Assembly (NCBI GenBank): GCA_965237895.1
Contig: CBDEGR010000002.1
Span: 1,860,001-1,924,000 of the forward strand
Origin: CBDEGR01 sp965237895
GTDB lineage: Bacteria; Acidobacteriota; Terriglobia; UBA7540; JAPUME01
Reading direction: 5' to 3'
DNA length: 64,000 bases
Below the pieces are notes generated by a model. It worked only from the letters and a program-made list of their open reading frames with translations. It made no database searches and was not told where the DNA came from. Position 1 is the stretch's first letter. Every line of letters begins with the position of its first letter. The position numbers were made by a program, and so were the translations under genes. Shown here piece after piece: positions 54,105 to 61,323 of this stretch.

Positions 54105-55451
54105 TCAGGAGGCGACCACTTCGGCCGGTTGCGCGCCCGGCAGCGAGTTCAACTCCGGAATCTCTATGGAAATCTCCGTACCGCGACCCGGCTCGCTTTT
54201 GACATCGAACCGGAACTCCTCCCCATAGATCACCTTCAGCCGCTCCAGCACATTTCTGATTCCGATCCCCGAGTCGAAGATAATTTTCCGACGCTCGGGA
54301 GGAATGCCCACGCCGTTGTCCTTCACCCTCAGATGAAGCCGGCCCTGCTTCTGGTAAGCGTCGATCTGCAGGATTCCCCCTTCGATTTTTGGGGCAATCC
54401 CATGCCGCAAAGCGTTTTCCACCAGCGGCTGCAACAGCATGTTCGGGACCACCAGGGGTAAAGTCTCCGGCTCGATATTTTTATAAATTTGCAGCTTCTT
54501 CTTTCCGAACCGCACCACTTCAATATCCAGATAGTCGTTCAGAAAATCCAGTTCCTGGCGGAGAGGAATCAAGTTTACTTGACTTTTCAACCGCCCGCGC
54601 AGGATGTTTGACAGTTTCAGCAGCACCTCCCGCGCCCGGTCCGGTTCGGTTCGGGTCAAGGCGGAAATCGTGTTGAGCGTATTGAACAGGAAATGGGGAT
54701 TCATCTGGCTGGTCAGCGCCTCGACACGAGACTGCATCAGCAGCCGGTTCTGCTCTTCCAACTTGTGCTCGACGCGGGTGCTGTTCCAGATGCGCAGGGG
54801 CAGTCCTACGCCGATGGCCGTCGTCAGTACGATGATGAACCCTGCCCAGAAGCTCCCGTCCGCTTTGAGATAGAAAAGGCTGCCCTGCGGGAAGTACTGC
54901 CCCATCCACATCCGGCCGATTTCCAGAGCACCGGCCGTCAGGAAGAACAGGACCTGCCATTCCATTCCGCGATGCGTCACCCATCGTTTTATGGAACGGT
55001 AAAGGCTCAGCTCAATGAAGGGCGAATACCGCCAGATCTCCTCTTTATCGGGACAGACGTGACGAACCAGCCCTCCCACCAGCGCGTAGATGGCCAGCAT
55101 GGGCAGAGCCAAAATCTCTTCGCCCAGCAGGACCGCCGGCAGATGAACCAACATGCCTACCATCAACCCCGCGACGCCCCCACCCAACAACCCGGCCACG
55201 AAGGTAATTTCCAAGCTCAGGTCGGTTCCTTGATAGCGCGCCACCAGCCGCGCCAGCACTCCCAGCATAAAGGGAACGCCCAGAAAGGTCGAAAACAGCA
55301 CCTTTTCGCGTATGCTCCGACGTTCGATGAACAGAAGGTTCCGGAAAGTTCCGATGCGGGGGATGATGCTGGCCAGCGAGGCCATCACCCCCAACTTGAT
55401 CAGGAGCGTAACCAGTAAGAAGAGTGTCGGAGAACCGCTCGTCGTAGGCAT
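54105..55451 (-). CDS. LytS-type sensor histidine kinase (His_kinase family, multi-pass)
   Basis: 448 residues. A membrane N-terminal region with about six helices (5TM-like; GLMVGMLVHLPAVLLGEE) leads to a His_kinase domain: phospho-acceptor in LTSQMNPHFLFNTLNTISAL, and HATPase motifs PNMLLQPLVENALRHGI, KDNGVGIPPE and SGIGIRNVLERL. LytS-like kinases pair with LytTR regulators, but none lies beside it. The partner is unknown. Confidence 0.88.
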   Translation of the reverse strand: MPTTSGSPTLFLLVTLLIKLGVMASLASIIPRIGTFRNLLFIERRSIREKVLFSTFLGVPFMLGVLARLVARYQGTDLSLEITFVAGLLGGGVAGLMVGMLVHLPAVLLGEEILALPMLAIYALVGGLVRHVCPDKEEIWRYSPFIELSLYRSIKRWVTHRGMEWQVLFFLTAGALEIGRMWMGQYFPQGSLFYLKADGSFWAGFIIVLTTAIGVGLPLRIWNSTRVEHKLEEQNRLLMQSRVEALTSQMNPHFLFNTLNTISALTRTEPDRAREVLLKLSNILRGRLKSQVNLIPLRQELDFLNDYLDIEVVRFGKKKLQIYKNIEPETLPLVVPNMLLQPLVENALRHGIAPKIEGGILQIDAYQKQGRLHLRVKDNGVGIPPERRKIIFDSGIGIRNVLERLKVIYGEEFRFDVKSEPGRGTEISIEIPELNSLPGAQPAEVVAS

Positions 55452-55527
55452 GACACTCTATTCTTTCCGGCGAAAGGGGAGGAGTCAAGTGCCGCGGGGG
55501 GGAAAGGGCATCGAACGGCAGTCGGGG

Positions 55528-55731
55528 CTAGCCTCCTCCTACGAATTGGACGATTTCCAGTCTGTCATTCTCCGCCACCGGTGTCTGTTCCCACCGGTCG
55601 CGGCGCACGATCTCCCGGTTTCGCTCGACCGCCACTCGGTCCGGCGGGAGCTTCAGCCAGTCGAGTAGGGCCGCAAGATGCAATCCTTCGGGGACTTCCC
55701 GAAGTTGGCCGTTAATCTGTATGGAAATCAA
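55528..55731 (-). CDS. thiS: Sulfur carrier protein ThiS
   Basis: 67-residue ubiquitin-like sulfur carrier. MISIQINGQLREVPEG opens the beta-grasp fold and the protein ends in VQFVGGG, whose final Gly-Gly is thiocarboxylated for thiazole (thiamin) synthesis. TTG start without a strong ribosome site. No thiG or thiF beside it, so MoaD-like use is possible. Confidence 0.85.
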   Translation of the reverse strand: MISIQINGQLREVPEGLHLAALLDWLKLPPDRVAVERNREIVRRDRWEQTPVAENDRLEIVQFVGGG

Positions 55732-55755
55732 GGCTGTATGGGAACCACGGGTAAA

Positions 55756-56032
55756 TTACCCGGAACGACCGAGTTGGGCCGGCAGGGGAGCAATCTGGCC
55801 GGCTCGAATGCCCTCGATGACCTTGCGGTGCTAGTCTTCGACAATACCGCGGAGCTTGTCGCCGTTAAAATCCGGCGATTGGCGCTGTTCTTCGTAGGAG
55901 GAGGTGGATTTATGAACGATCGCTCCCTTCTTATACACGAGGGTCTCCAGCGACCCGTCCTTTCGACGGTTCGGTCTGTACGTGGTAGACCACCCCGTCG
56001 TGTTTCACGTCCGTATTAAAACCCATTCCCAT
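55756..56032 (-). pseudogene. Frameshifted and stop-interrupted gene for a conserved unknown protein
   Basis: From ATG 56032 the minus strand reads MGMGFNTDVKHDGVVYHVQTE, then near 55965 the sense passes to the next frame: DGSLETLVYKKGAIVHKSTS, YEEQRQSPDFNGDKLRGI and, after an internal TAG, HRKVIEGIRAGQIAPL. The VxYHVQTE and LETLVYxxGxIVHxxxxSY pattern is one I know from conserved hypothetical proteins of uncultured bacteria. At least one frameshift and one nonsense codon break it. The bases left of thiS to nuoA contain nothing else. Confidence 0.6.
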
Positions 56033-56190
56033 ATCGAATCCGCTCCGACCTGGTGATGCAGCTCACTCCCGCTCAAACAGAGTACGATCTTAGCCGGAGC
56101 GGCGTCCAGGGGCAAGAAAAAACTTGACAGTGTGATTTCACCACTTTTAAAGTCCCTCCCTATAGCAGAACCCGCACCTTCCGGAGGAAA

Positions 56191-56550
56191 ATGCTCCAGG
56201 ATTACAGTCCAGTCCTCTTGCATCTGATGGTGGTGCTGGGCTTGGGAGGCGCAATCCTGGCGGTTTCCGCCTGGATCGGTCCCAAACAGCCCAGCTCCAG
56301 AAAGCTCTCCCCCCATGAATGCGGCGTGGCCCCGGTCGGGTCGGCGCGGGGGCGCTTCTCCGTCAAGTTTTATCTGGTGGCCATGTTGTTTATCCTTTTT
56401 GACGTAGAGGGGGTCTTCTTCTTCCCCTGGGCCGTCATCTATAAAGAGCTGGGGTGGTTCGGCTTCGTCGAGATGTTAACCTACGTTTTCATCCTCCTCG
56501 CGGGTTATGTCTATATCTGGAAGAAGGGCGTGCTGGACTGGAACCGCTGA
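56191..56550 (+). CDS. nuoA: NADH-quinone oxidoreductase subunit A (second copy)
   Basis: 119-residue subunit A with three helices; conserved LSPHECGVAPVGSARG and FDVEGVFFFPWA. Differs from the copy at 53622, so this is a second locus rather than a recent duplicate. ATG 56191. Followed by nuoC, nuoD and the tail of nuoN; nuoB, normally next, is missing from the 77-bp gap. Confidence 0.92.
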   Translation: MLQDYSPVLLHLMVVLGLGGAILAVSAWIGPKQPSSRKLSPHECGVAPVGSARGRFSVKFYLVAMLFILFDVEGVFFFPWAVIYKELGWFGFVEMLTYVFILLAGYVYIWKKGVLDWNR

Positions 56551-56627
56551 GGAACGGACCTCCTCGAACCGGAGCTTCGCTCCACCCCACGGGAAAGAAT
56601 TACCGGCCCACGGAAAAAACTACCGAA

Positions 56628-57098
56628 ATGACAACGAACTCCCAAAACCCCGTCGTGAAGAAGCTCAGGGAGGCGTTTCCCGAGAACCTGGAAGAGACCG
56701 GTGAGCGTCACGGCCTACTCTCGGTGACACTGCCGCCAAACATTTTAACGGCTGTTACAAAACTGCTCCGTCAAGATCGGCTCGTGAACTTCAATTTCTT
56801 GGCGGACATTACCGCGCTCGACCACTATCCCCGCGAGCCCCGTTTCGAAGTCGTCTACCGGCTGCGTAGTATCCCGCGCCGGAGGGAGCTCCAACTGCGG
56901 GTCCGCATCTCCGGCAACAACCCTTCTCTCGATTCTCTCACCCCCCTCTGGCCCGGCGCGGAAGCTTTTGAGCGCGAGGTTTTCGACCTGTTCGAAATCC
57001 GTTTCGAAGGCCACCCCTATCTGGAGCGAATTCTCCTGCCGGAGAATTGGAAGGGGCATCCGCTTCGAAAAGACTGTCCGGTAGAGGGCTATCGATAG
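56628..57098 (+). CDS. nuoC: NADH-quinone oxidoreductase subunit C
   Basis: 156-residue peripheral 30-kDa subunit. Family sequences: LVNFNFLADITALDHYPREP, FEVVYRLRSI, DSLTPLWPGAEAFEREVFDLF and ILLPENWKGHPLRKDCPVEGY. ATG 56628; the apparent longer frame runs into nuoA. Its TAG and the ATG of nuoD are adjacent. Since nuoD is broken, expression would not assemble a complete complex from this locus. Confidence 0.92.
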   Translation: MTTNSQNPVVKKLREAFPENLEETGERHGLLSVTLPPNILTAVTKLLRQDRLVNFNFLADITALDHYPREPRFEVVYRLRSIPRRRELQLRVRISGNNPSLDSLTPLWPGAEAFEREVFDLFEIRFEGHPYLERILLPENWKGHPLRKDCPVEGYR

Positions 57099-57689
57099 AT
57101 GCCCGTCACCGTCGAAAAGATTCCCGGGCAGGAAGAGAAGTTGATTCTGAACATGGGTCCGCAGCACCCCTCGACCCACGGGGTTCTGCGGCTCATCCTG
57201 GAACTCGACGGGGAGACCGTCACCCACGCCCGCTACGACATCGGCTACCTTCACACCGGAATTGAAAAGTCCTGCGAGGTGCTCACCTACTCCCAGGCCA
57301 TCACGCTCACCGACCGGGTCGATTACCTGGCTCCGCTCTCGAACAACCTCTGCTATTGCTTGGCGGTAGAAAAGTTGCTGGAGCTGGAGATTCCGCCGCG
57401 GGCCCAGTACATCCGCGTTCTGCTGACCGAACTTACGCGCCTGAACAGCCACCTGGTGTGGCTCGGCACGCACGCCATCGACCTAGGCGCCATGTCGGTG
57501 CTGCTCTACTGCTTCCGGGAGCGGGAAGAGATTCTGAATATTTTTGAATTCGTCACCGGCCAGCGGATGATGACCAGCTATTTCCGCACCGGCGGGCTGT
57601 CCCTCGAGCCTCCCATCGGCTGGGAAAAGCGCTCGGCGCGCCGGCGGGCGCCGTTTCCATCTATTACTACCTGCGCATTATCGTCATGA
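57099..57689 (+). pseudogene. nuoD: Truncated NuoD, joined to the 3' end of nuoN
   Basis: The first 178 or so residues are normal 49-kDa subunit D: LNMGPQHPSTHGVLRLILEL, YDIGYLHTGIEKSCE and TRLNSHLVWLGTHAIDLGAM. After SLEPPIGWEK, near 57630, similarity ends and the frame reads 20 unrelated residues to a stop. In another frame from 57632 the sequence is the tail of nuoN. All genes normally between, nuoE to nuoM, are gone. Either a real deletion or an assembly join. Confidence 0.85.
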
Positions 57690-57856
57690 TGTATATGACG
57701 GAGACCTCAAGCGCCCCGTCAAAGTCCACACCCGAGTCCAACCTGCCTTGGGCGCTACGGACGGCTCTGGCCATCATGGTCCTGGGAACGCTCTATCTCG
57801 GCATCCTCCCCGGCTGGTTTCTCGCTCAGACCGCGGCGGCAATCCTGGTTCCGTAA
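57632..57856 (+). pseudogene. nuoN: 3' fragment of nuoN
   Basis: Starting inside the end of nuoD but in a different frame: SIYYYLRIIVMMYM, then a Ser/Pro linker and LAIMVLGTLYLGILPGWF, ending TAA. This matches the last two helices of NuoN and resembles the end of the complete copy at 59782 (VSIYYYFRIVVAMFM). About 75 residues; no start codon of its own. The other end of the deletion described for nuoD. Confidence 0.8.
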
Positions 57857-57903
57857 TTTTTCCTGCTCTATTTTTCCCACCAGACCTCTCATCAGCAAAT
57901 AAA

Positions 57904-57934
57904 TAAGGGTGCGCAAGATTATTTCTTACGCACC
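57904..57934 (-). terminator. Rho-independent terminator after atpE
   Basis: A 12-bp stem, AGGGTGCGCAAG with CTTACGCACCCT, pairs at 11 positions around a 7-base loop. Read on the minus strand it is followed by TTATTTATTT. It lies 36 bases past the atpE stop, ending the nuoL-atpE unit. Confidence 0.8.
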
Positions 57935-57969
57935 CTGAGAAATGATTCAACCTTGAACCTGTCTTTCGC

Positions 57970-58290
57970 CTAGGCCGCGACGACGGCAAAAATAATCGCA
58001 AACACATACAGCGCCAGCGATTCAATCAGCACCAACCCCAGAATCAGGAAGAACTGAATGCCGGGCCGCGCTCCGGGGTTTCGCGCCACGCCTTCGCAGG
58101 CCGCCGCTACCGCCTTTGCCTGGGCAAGACCGCAAAAGGCTGAGACAAAGGCCATAGAAAAACCAGCGGTGACAGCAATCCAATGGGCGGTGGAAGCTGG
58201 CGCTGCTCCAGCCGCCCCCTGCGCATAGGCGGGGGTTGCCAATAAAGCGGCTCCCATCACTGTCAGAAAACCTACTATTGTACGTTTCAT
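57970..58290 (-). CDS. atpE: ATP synthase Fo subunit c
   Basis: 106-residue two-helix proteolipid with a signal-like leader (GFLTVMGAALLATPAYA). The ion site contains Gln57, Glu90, Ser91 and Tyr95; the Gln-to-Glu distance is 33 and Glu-to-Tyr 5, and Arg70-Asn-Pro marks the loop. These match the Q32/E65/S66/Y70 set of Na+-binding c rings, though the Thr after Ser is Leu here. The Gly-x-Gly-x-Gly packing motif is reduced. Last gene of the energy unit before a terminator. Confidence 0.95.
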   Translation of the reverse strand: MKRTIVGFLTVMGAALLATPAYAQGAAGAAPASTAHWIAVTAGFSMAFVSAFCGLAQAKAVAAACEGVARNPGARPGIQFFLILGLVLIESLALYVFAIIFAVVAA

Positions 58291-58394
58291 TCATCGGCTC
58301 CTTGGGGAGTGAATTTCCGTCAGTGGGTGGTTCCCTGCCAACCCTCGTTCAGGCAGGGCTCACGCTGGCGGAGAAAATCAAACTGAATGCTCTT

Positions 58395-59141
58395 TTAATG
58401 TTCTTCGGAAACAGCCATGCCGAGATACACGGCCGGCAACAGAACAAAGATGTATGCCTGAATAAAAGCTACGAAAACGTGAAGGCCCATAAAAATCACC
58501 GGAACTAAGACAGGAATCAGCTTGAAGAATTCGTGCTCCAAAACGGCGCCCACATTCATGTTCGCCCAAAGTCGCGCAGTAAGCGACAGAGGCCTGGCAA
58601 TTAAAGGCACACCCAATTCAAGAGCAAAAAACAGCGGCGTCATAACCAATAGAGGTCCACACAAGGTCTTCAAGTATCCCCAAAATCCATGATGATGAAC
58701 GCCCGCAAACAGATAGGTTCCCACAACCACAAGGGAAAGCCCAAACGGCACGGCTTTATAGGCTGTGGGTGTAGCAAATCCCGGAACAAGCCCCATTAAG
58801 TTAGACAACAAGATAAAAAGACCGAGGGTTCCCAGCAAAGGCAAATACTTCCGGCCCAAAGGACCTACAATCTCATCCACCAGGGAGCGCAGGAACCGAA
58901 CCACCACTTCCATGATGTGCTGGAAGCGGCCCGGGTCGGTCACAGAAAGCTGCCGCCGCAAAATAAAAGCGCCGGGTATAAGAATCAGCAGCACCAGGAC
59001 CTGCATGGACACATGGTCGGGAATGGGGGCGTCCGAGTGTGCGACTTCAAAGCCGAGGGCGTGCAACCCGGCGGTTACGGGAACAGCCAGAATTTTATTT
59101 AATAAGACGGTGAACCAGAGCGGTTCGGCTGCGTGTCCCAA
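58395..59141 (-). CDS. atpB: ATP synthase Fo subunit a
   Basis: 248-residue membrane subunit forming ion half-channels. The essential Arg lies in RPLSLTARLWANM; other helices include LPLLGTLGLFILLSNLMGLVPG and MGLHVFVAFIQAYIFVLLPAVYL. TTG start 59141, just 3 bases after the stop of the AtpI-like gene. Followed by atpE; subunits b, delta and the F1 genes are outside the window, so the operon is split. Confidence 0.95.
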   Translation of the reverse strand: MGHAAEPLWFTVLLNKILAVPVTAGLHALGFEVAHSDAPIPDHVSMQVLVLLILIPGAFILRRQLSVTDPGRFQHIMEVVVRFLRSLVDEIVGPLGRKYLPLLGTLGLFILLSNLMGLVPGFATPTAYKAVPFGLSLVVVGTYLFAGVHHHGFWGYLKTLCGPLLVMTPLFFALELGVPLIARPLSLTARLWANMNVGAVLEHEFFKLIPVLVPVIFMGLHVFVAFIQAYIFVLLPAVYLGMAVSEEH

Positions 59142-59144
59142 GCT

Positions 59145-59546
59145 TTAAGAACTCCTTCCCAGGGTAAAAATCTGAGCAATGAGCGCGAGCAAAACTCCCG
59201 CCACCGGGACGAACAGTCCGGCAATGATTCCCAGCGCCGGCAGCCAACCCGTCCAGTGCACCAGACCGATCAGCGCAAACGTGAGAGGATAGCGAAGAAG
59301 AACCTTTAAGACCACCTTTTTCGGGACTTGTTTTGGCGGGTCATCAAGAACACCATATAGGGCCCGGTGGAGCCAGTGAAAGTTGGCGGTCCCCAGCGCC
59401 GCCCCCAAGACGAAGGCAAGCGCCGCGGCCGCCCCCCAATGGACGAGAACAGGAACCCCGGCCACGAGCGCCAAGCCGCTCATCAAAATGGGCCAGCGAT
59501 CAATGATAATCCAAAGCGAGTTTTTGTTACTCTTGGCTGCTTCCAT
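59145..59546 (-). CDS. atpI: ATP synthase subunit I-like membrane protein
   Basis: 133-residue protein with four hydrophobic segments (RWPILMSGLALVAGVPVLVHW; ALAFVLGAALGTANF; LLRYPLTFALIGLVHW; LGIIAGLFVPVAGVLLALIA). Length and position directly before atpB match the ATP synthase I family, which helps assemble the c ring or transports Mg2+. Overlaps atpZ at its start. Confidence 0.78.
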   Translation of the reverse strand: MEAAKSNKNSLWIIIDRWPILMSGLALVAGVPVLVHWGAAAALAFVLGAALGTANFHWLHRALYGVLDDPPKQVPKKVVLKVLLRYPLTFALIGLVHWTGWLPALGIIAGLFVPVAGVLLALIAQIFTLGRSS

Positions 59547-59769
59547 TCTTTTCGAATCGATTCAGCAGGATCAGAAGCTCCCAAAATCCTCCGGCTGCGC
59601 CCAGCATGGCCAAAACTATGGAAAAGATCGGCTGGGTACCCAGCCATTGATCAAGCAGCCAGCCTGCGCCGAACCCGGCCAGAGCCGCCGCGGGAAGAAC
59701 GAATCCCAGGCTCGAATAGAAGCCCACCTTGGTCCAGAGGTCCCGGTTTTTGCCTCCGGTGGGGGGCAC
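59527..59769 (-). CDS. atpZ: AtpZ/AtpI-type Fo assembly protein
   Basis: 80-residue two-helix protein (FYSSLGFVLPAAALAGFGAGW; GTQPIFSIVLAMLGAAGGFW) with the GWLLDQWLG loop typical of AtpZ. GTG start 59769, no strong ribosome site. Twelve bases from the end of nuoN and overlapping atpI by 20 bases; this links complex I genes to ATP synthase genes in one transcript. Confidence 0.84.
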   Translation of the reverse strand: MPPTGGKNRDLWTKVGFYSSLGFVLPAAALAGFGAGWLLDQWLGTQPIFSIVLAMLGAAGGFWELLILLNRFEKNGSSQE

Positions 59770-59781
59770 GACGACCCTATC

Positions 59782-61257
59782 CTACTGAAGAAACGGGCGA
59801 ACAGCTTCTTCCGCCTTGGTAATAATCCAGTTGGGGAGAATACCGATTCCCAGGGTGAAGATCAGCGTTATGGCCATGGTGGTCAGCACGCCGGGCGAAA
59901 AGGAAAGCTTCGCGTCATCGGGCGCGGGCTTCATAAACATCGCCACCACAATCCGGAAGTAATAATAGATCGAAACTACCACATAGAGGACGGCCAAAAC
60001 CGCCAACACGTAGTGCCCGGTCTGAATCAGAGCCAGGAAGATGAAGTACTTGCCAATGAATCCCGCCGTGGGGGGGATTCCCGCCAGCGAAAGCAGAAAG
60101 ACCAGCATCAGCAACGCCGAGCCGGGTGATTTTTCGTACAGCCCCGCCAGATCTTCCACTTCATCGCCGATAAAGTCCTTTCGCCGCAAGGCGACGATCA
60201 CCGTAAACGCCCCCAGGTTCATGAAGGCATAGACGAGCAGGTAGATCACCATGCCCTGCAATCCGGTCCGGTTGCCGTCGGCGGCGGTCACCAAGCCGAG
60301 CAAGAGATAGCCGACATGAGCAATCGAGGAGTAGGCCAGCAGCCGCTTGACGTTGCGCTGCGTCAAAGCGGCCAAGTTCCCCACCGTCATGGTAAGTACG
60401 GCCACCGCTATCAACAGAAGCTGCCATTCGTCGCGCAGCGGCCAGATCGGCCCCAGAAACATGCGCAGCAGGAGGGCGAAAGCGCCCGCCTTCGCCCCGA
60501 CGGATAGGAAAGCCGTAACCGTCGTCGGCGCGCCCTCGTAAACATCCGGCACCCATTGATGGAACGGAACCGCCGCGACCTTGAACAGCAGGCCCGTGCC
60601 CACGGTAACCATCGCCAGCCAGACAAGGGGATCAGCCGCCGGCCGCTCGGAAAGGTGCTGAGCAATGATTTCAAGTTGGGTCGAGCCGGAAAGACCATAG
60701 AGAAGCGACATTCCGTAGAGCAGGATGCCGGAAGAAAAAGCTCCCAGGAGCAGATACTTCATGGCCCCTTCATTCGAGCGCTTTTCCCGGCGGAGAAATC
60801 CGGCCAAGATATAACCGGACGTGGCCATCAGCTCCAGACCAATGAAGAGCACAATCAGGTCCGTGCCGGCGGCGAGAAACATCATCCCCAGGGCAGAGAA
60901 GAGCAGCAAGGCATAGTACTCGCCGAAGTGCTCGCCCTCGATCTCCAGATACTTCATCGAGATCAATACGACCAGGGCCGTCGCCACGAGAAAGATCAGG
61001 CTGAAAAAGGTGAAGAAATCGTCATTGACGATGGACCCGCCAAAGCCATGGTAGGGAACCCCTTGCCGCCCGCTCCAATCCCGACAAACGGCATAGCCGG
61101 TAATACCGATCCCGATCAACGCTATGATTCCATTCCAATATTTATCCCGCTTTTCGAGGAGAAAATCCATGAGCAAAACCGCCAGGGCAAAGATCGTCAG
61201 GACGATCTCAGGAACAACCGCCGCGTAATCTTCCGGTCTGAAGAATTCATTCCACAT
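59782..61257 (-). CDS. nuoN: NADH-quinone oxidoreductase subunit N
   Basis: 491-residue antiporter-like subunit with 13-14 helices. Proton-path residues in LELMATSGYILAGF, VPFHQWVPDVYEGAPT, KRLLAYSSIAHVGYLLL and GIPPTAGFIGKYFIF. Complete. 66 bp after nuoM and 12 bp before atpZ. ATG 61257. Confidence 0.95.
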   Translation of the reverse strand: MWNEFFRPEDYAAVVPEIVLTIFALAVLLMDFLLEKRDKYWNGIIALIGIGITGYAVCRDWSGRQGVPYHGFGGSIVNDDFFTFFSLIFLVATALVVLISMKYLEIEGEHFGEYYALLLFSALGMMFLAAGTDLIVLFIGLELMATSGYILAGFLRREKRSNEGAMKYLLLGAFSSGILLYGMSLLYGLSGSTQLEIIAQHLSERPAADPLVWLAMVTVGTGLLFKVAAVPFHQWVPDVYEGAPTTVTAFLSVGAKAGAFALLLRMFLGPIWPLRDEWQLLLIAVAVLTMTVGNLAALTQRNVKRLLAYSSIAHVGYLLLGLVTAADGNRTGLQGMVIYLLVYAFMNLGAFTVIVALRRKDFIGDEVEDLAGLYEKSPGSALLMLVFLLSLAGIPPTAGFIGKYFIFLALIQTGHYVLAVLAVLYVVVSIYYYFRIVVAMFMKPAPDDAKLSFSPGVLTTMAITLIFTLGIGILPNWIITKAEEAVRPFLQ

Positions 61258-61323
61258 GAGTCTGTTTCTCTACCCCCGGTTCCGTCTTCCCAGCGGACAC
61301 GGGGGGAATCGAAACCTCCCCGG

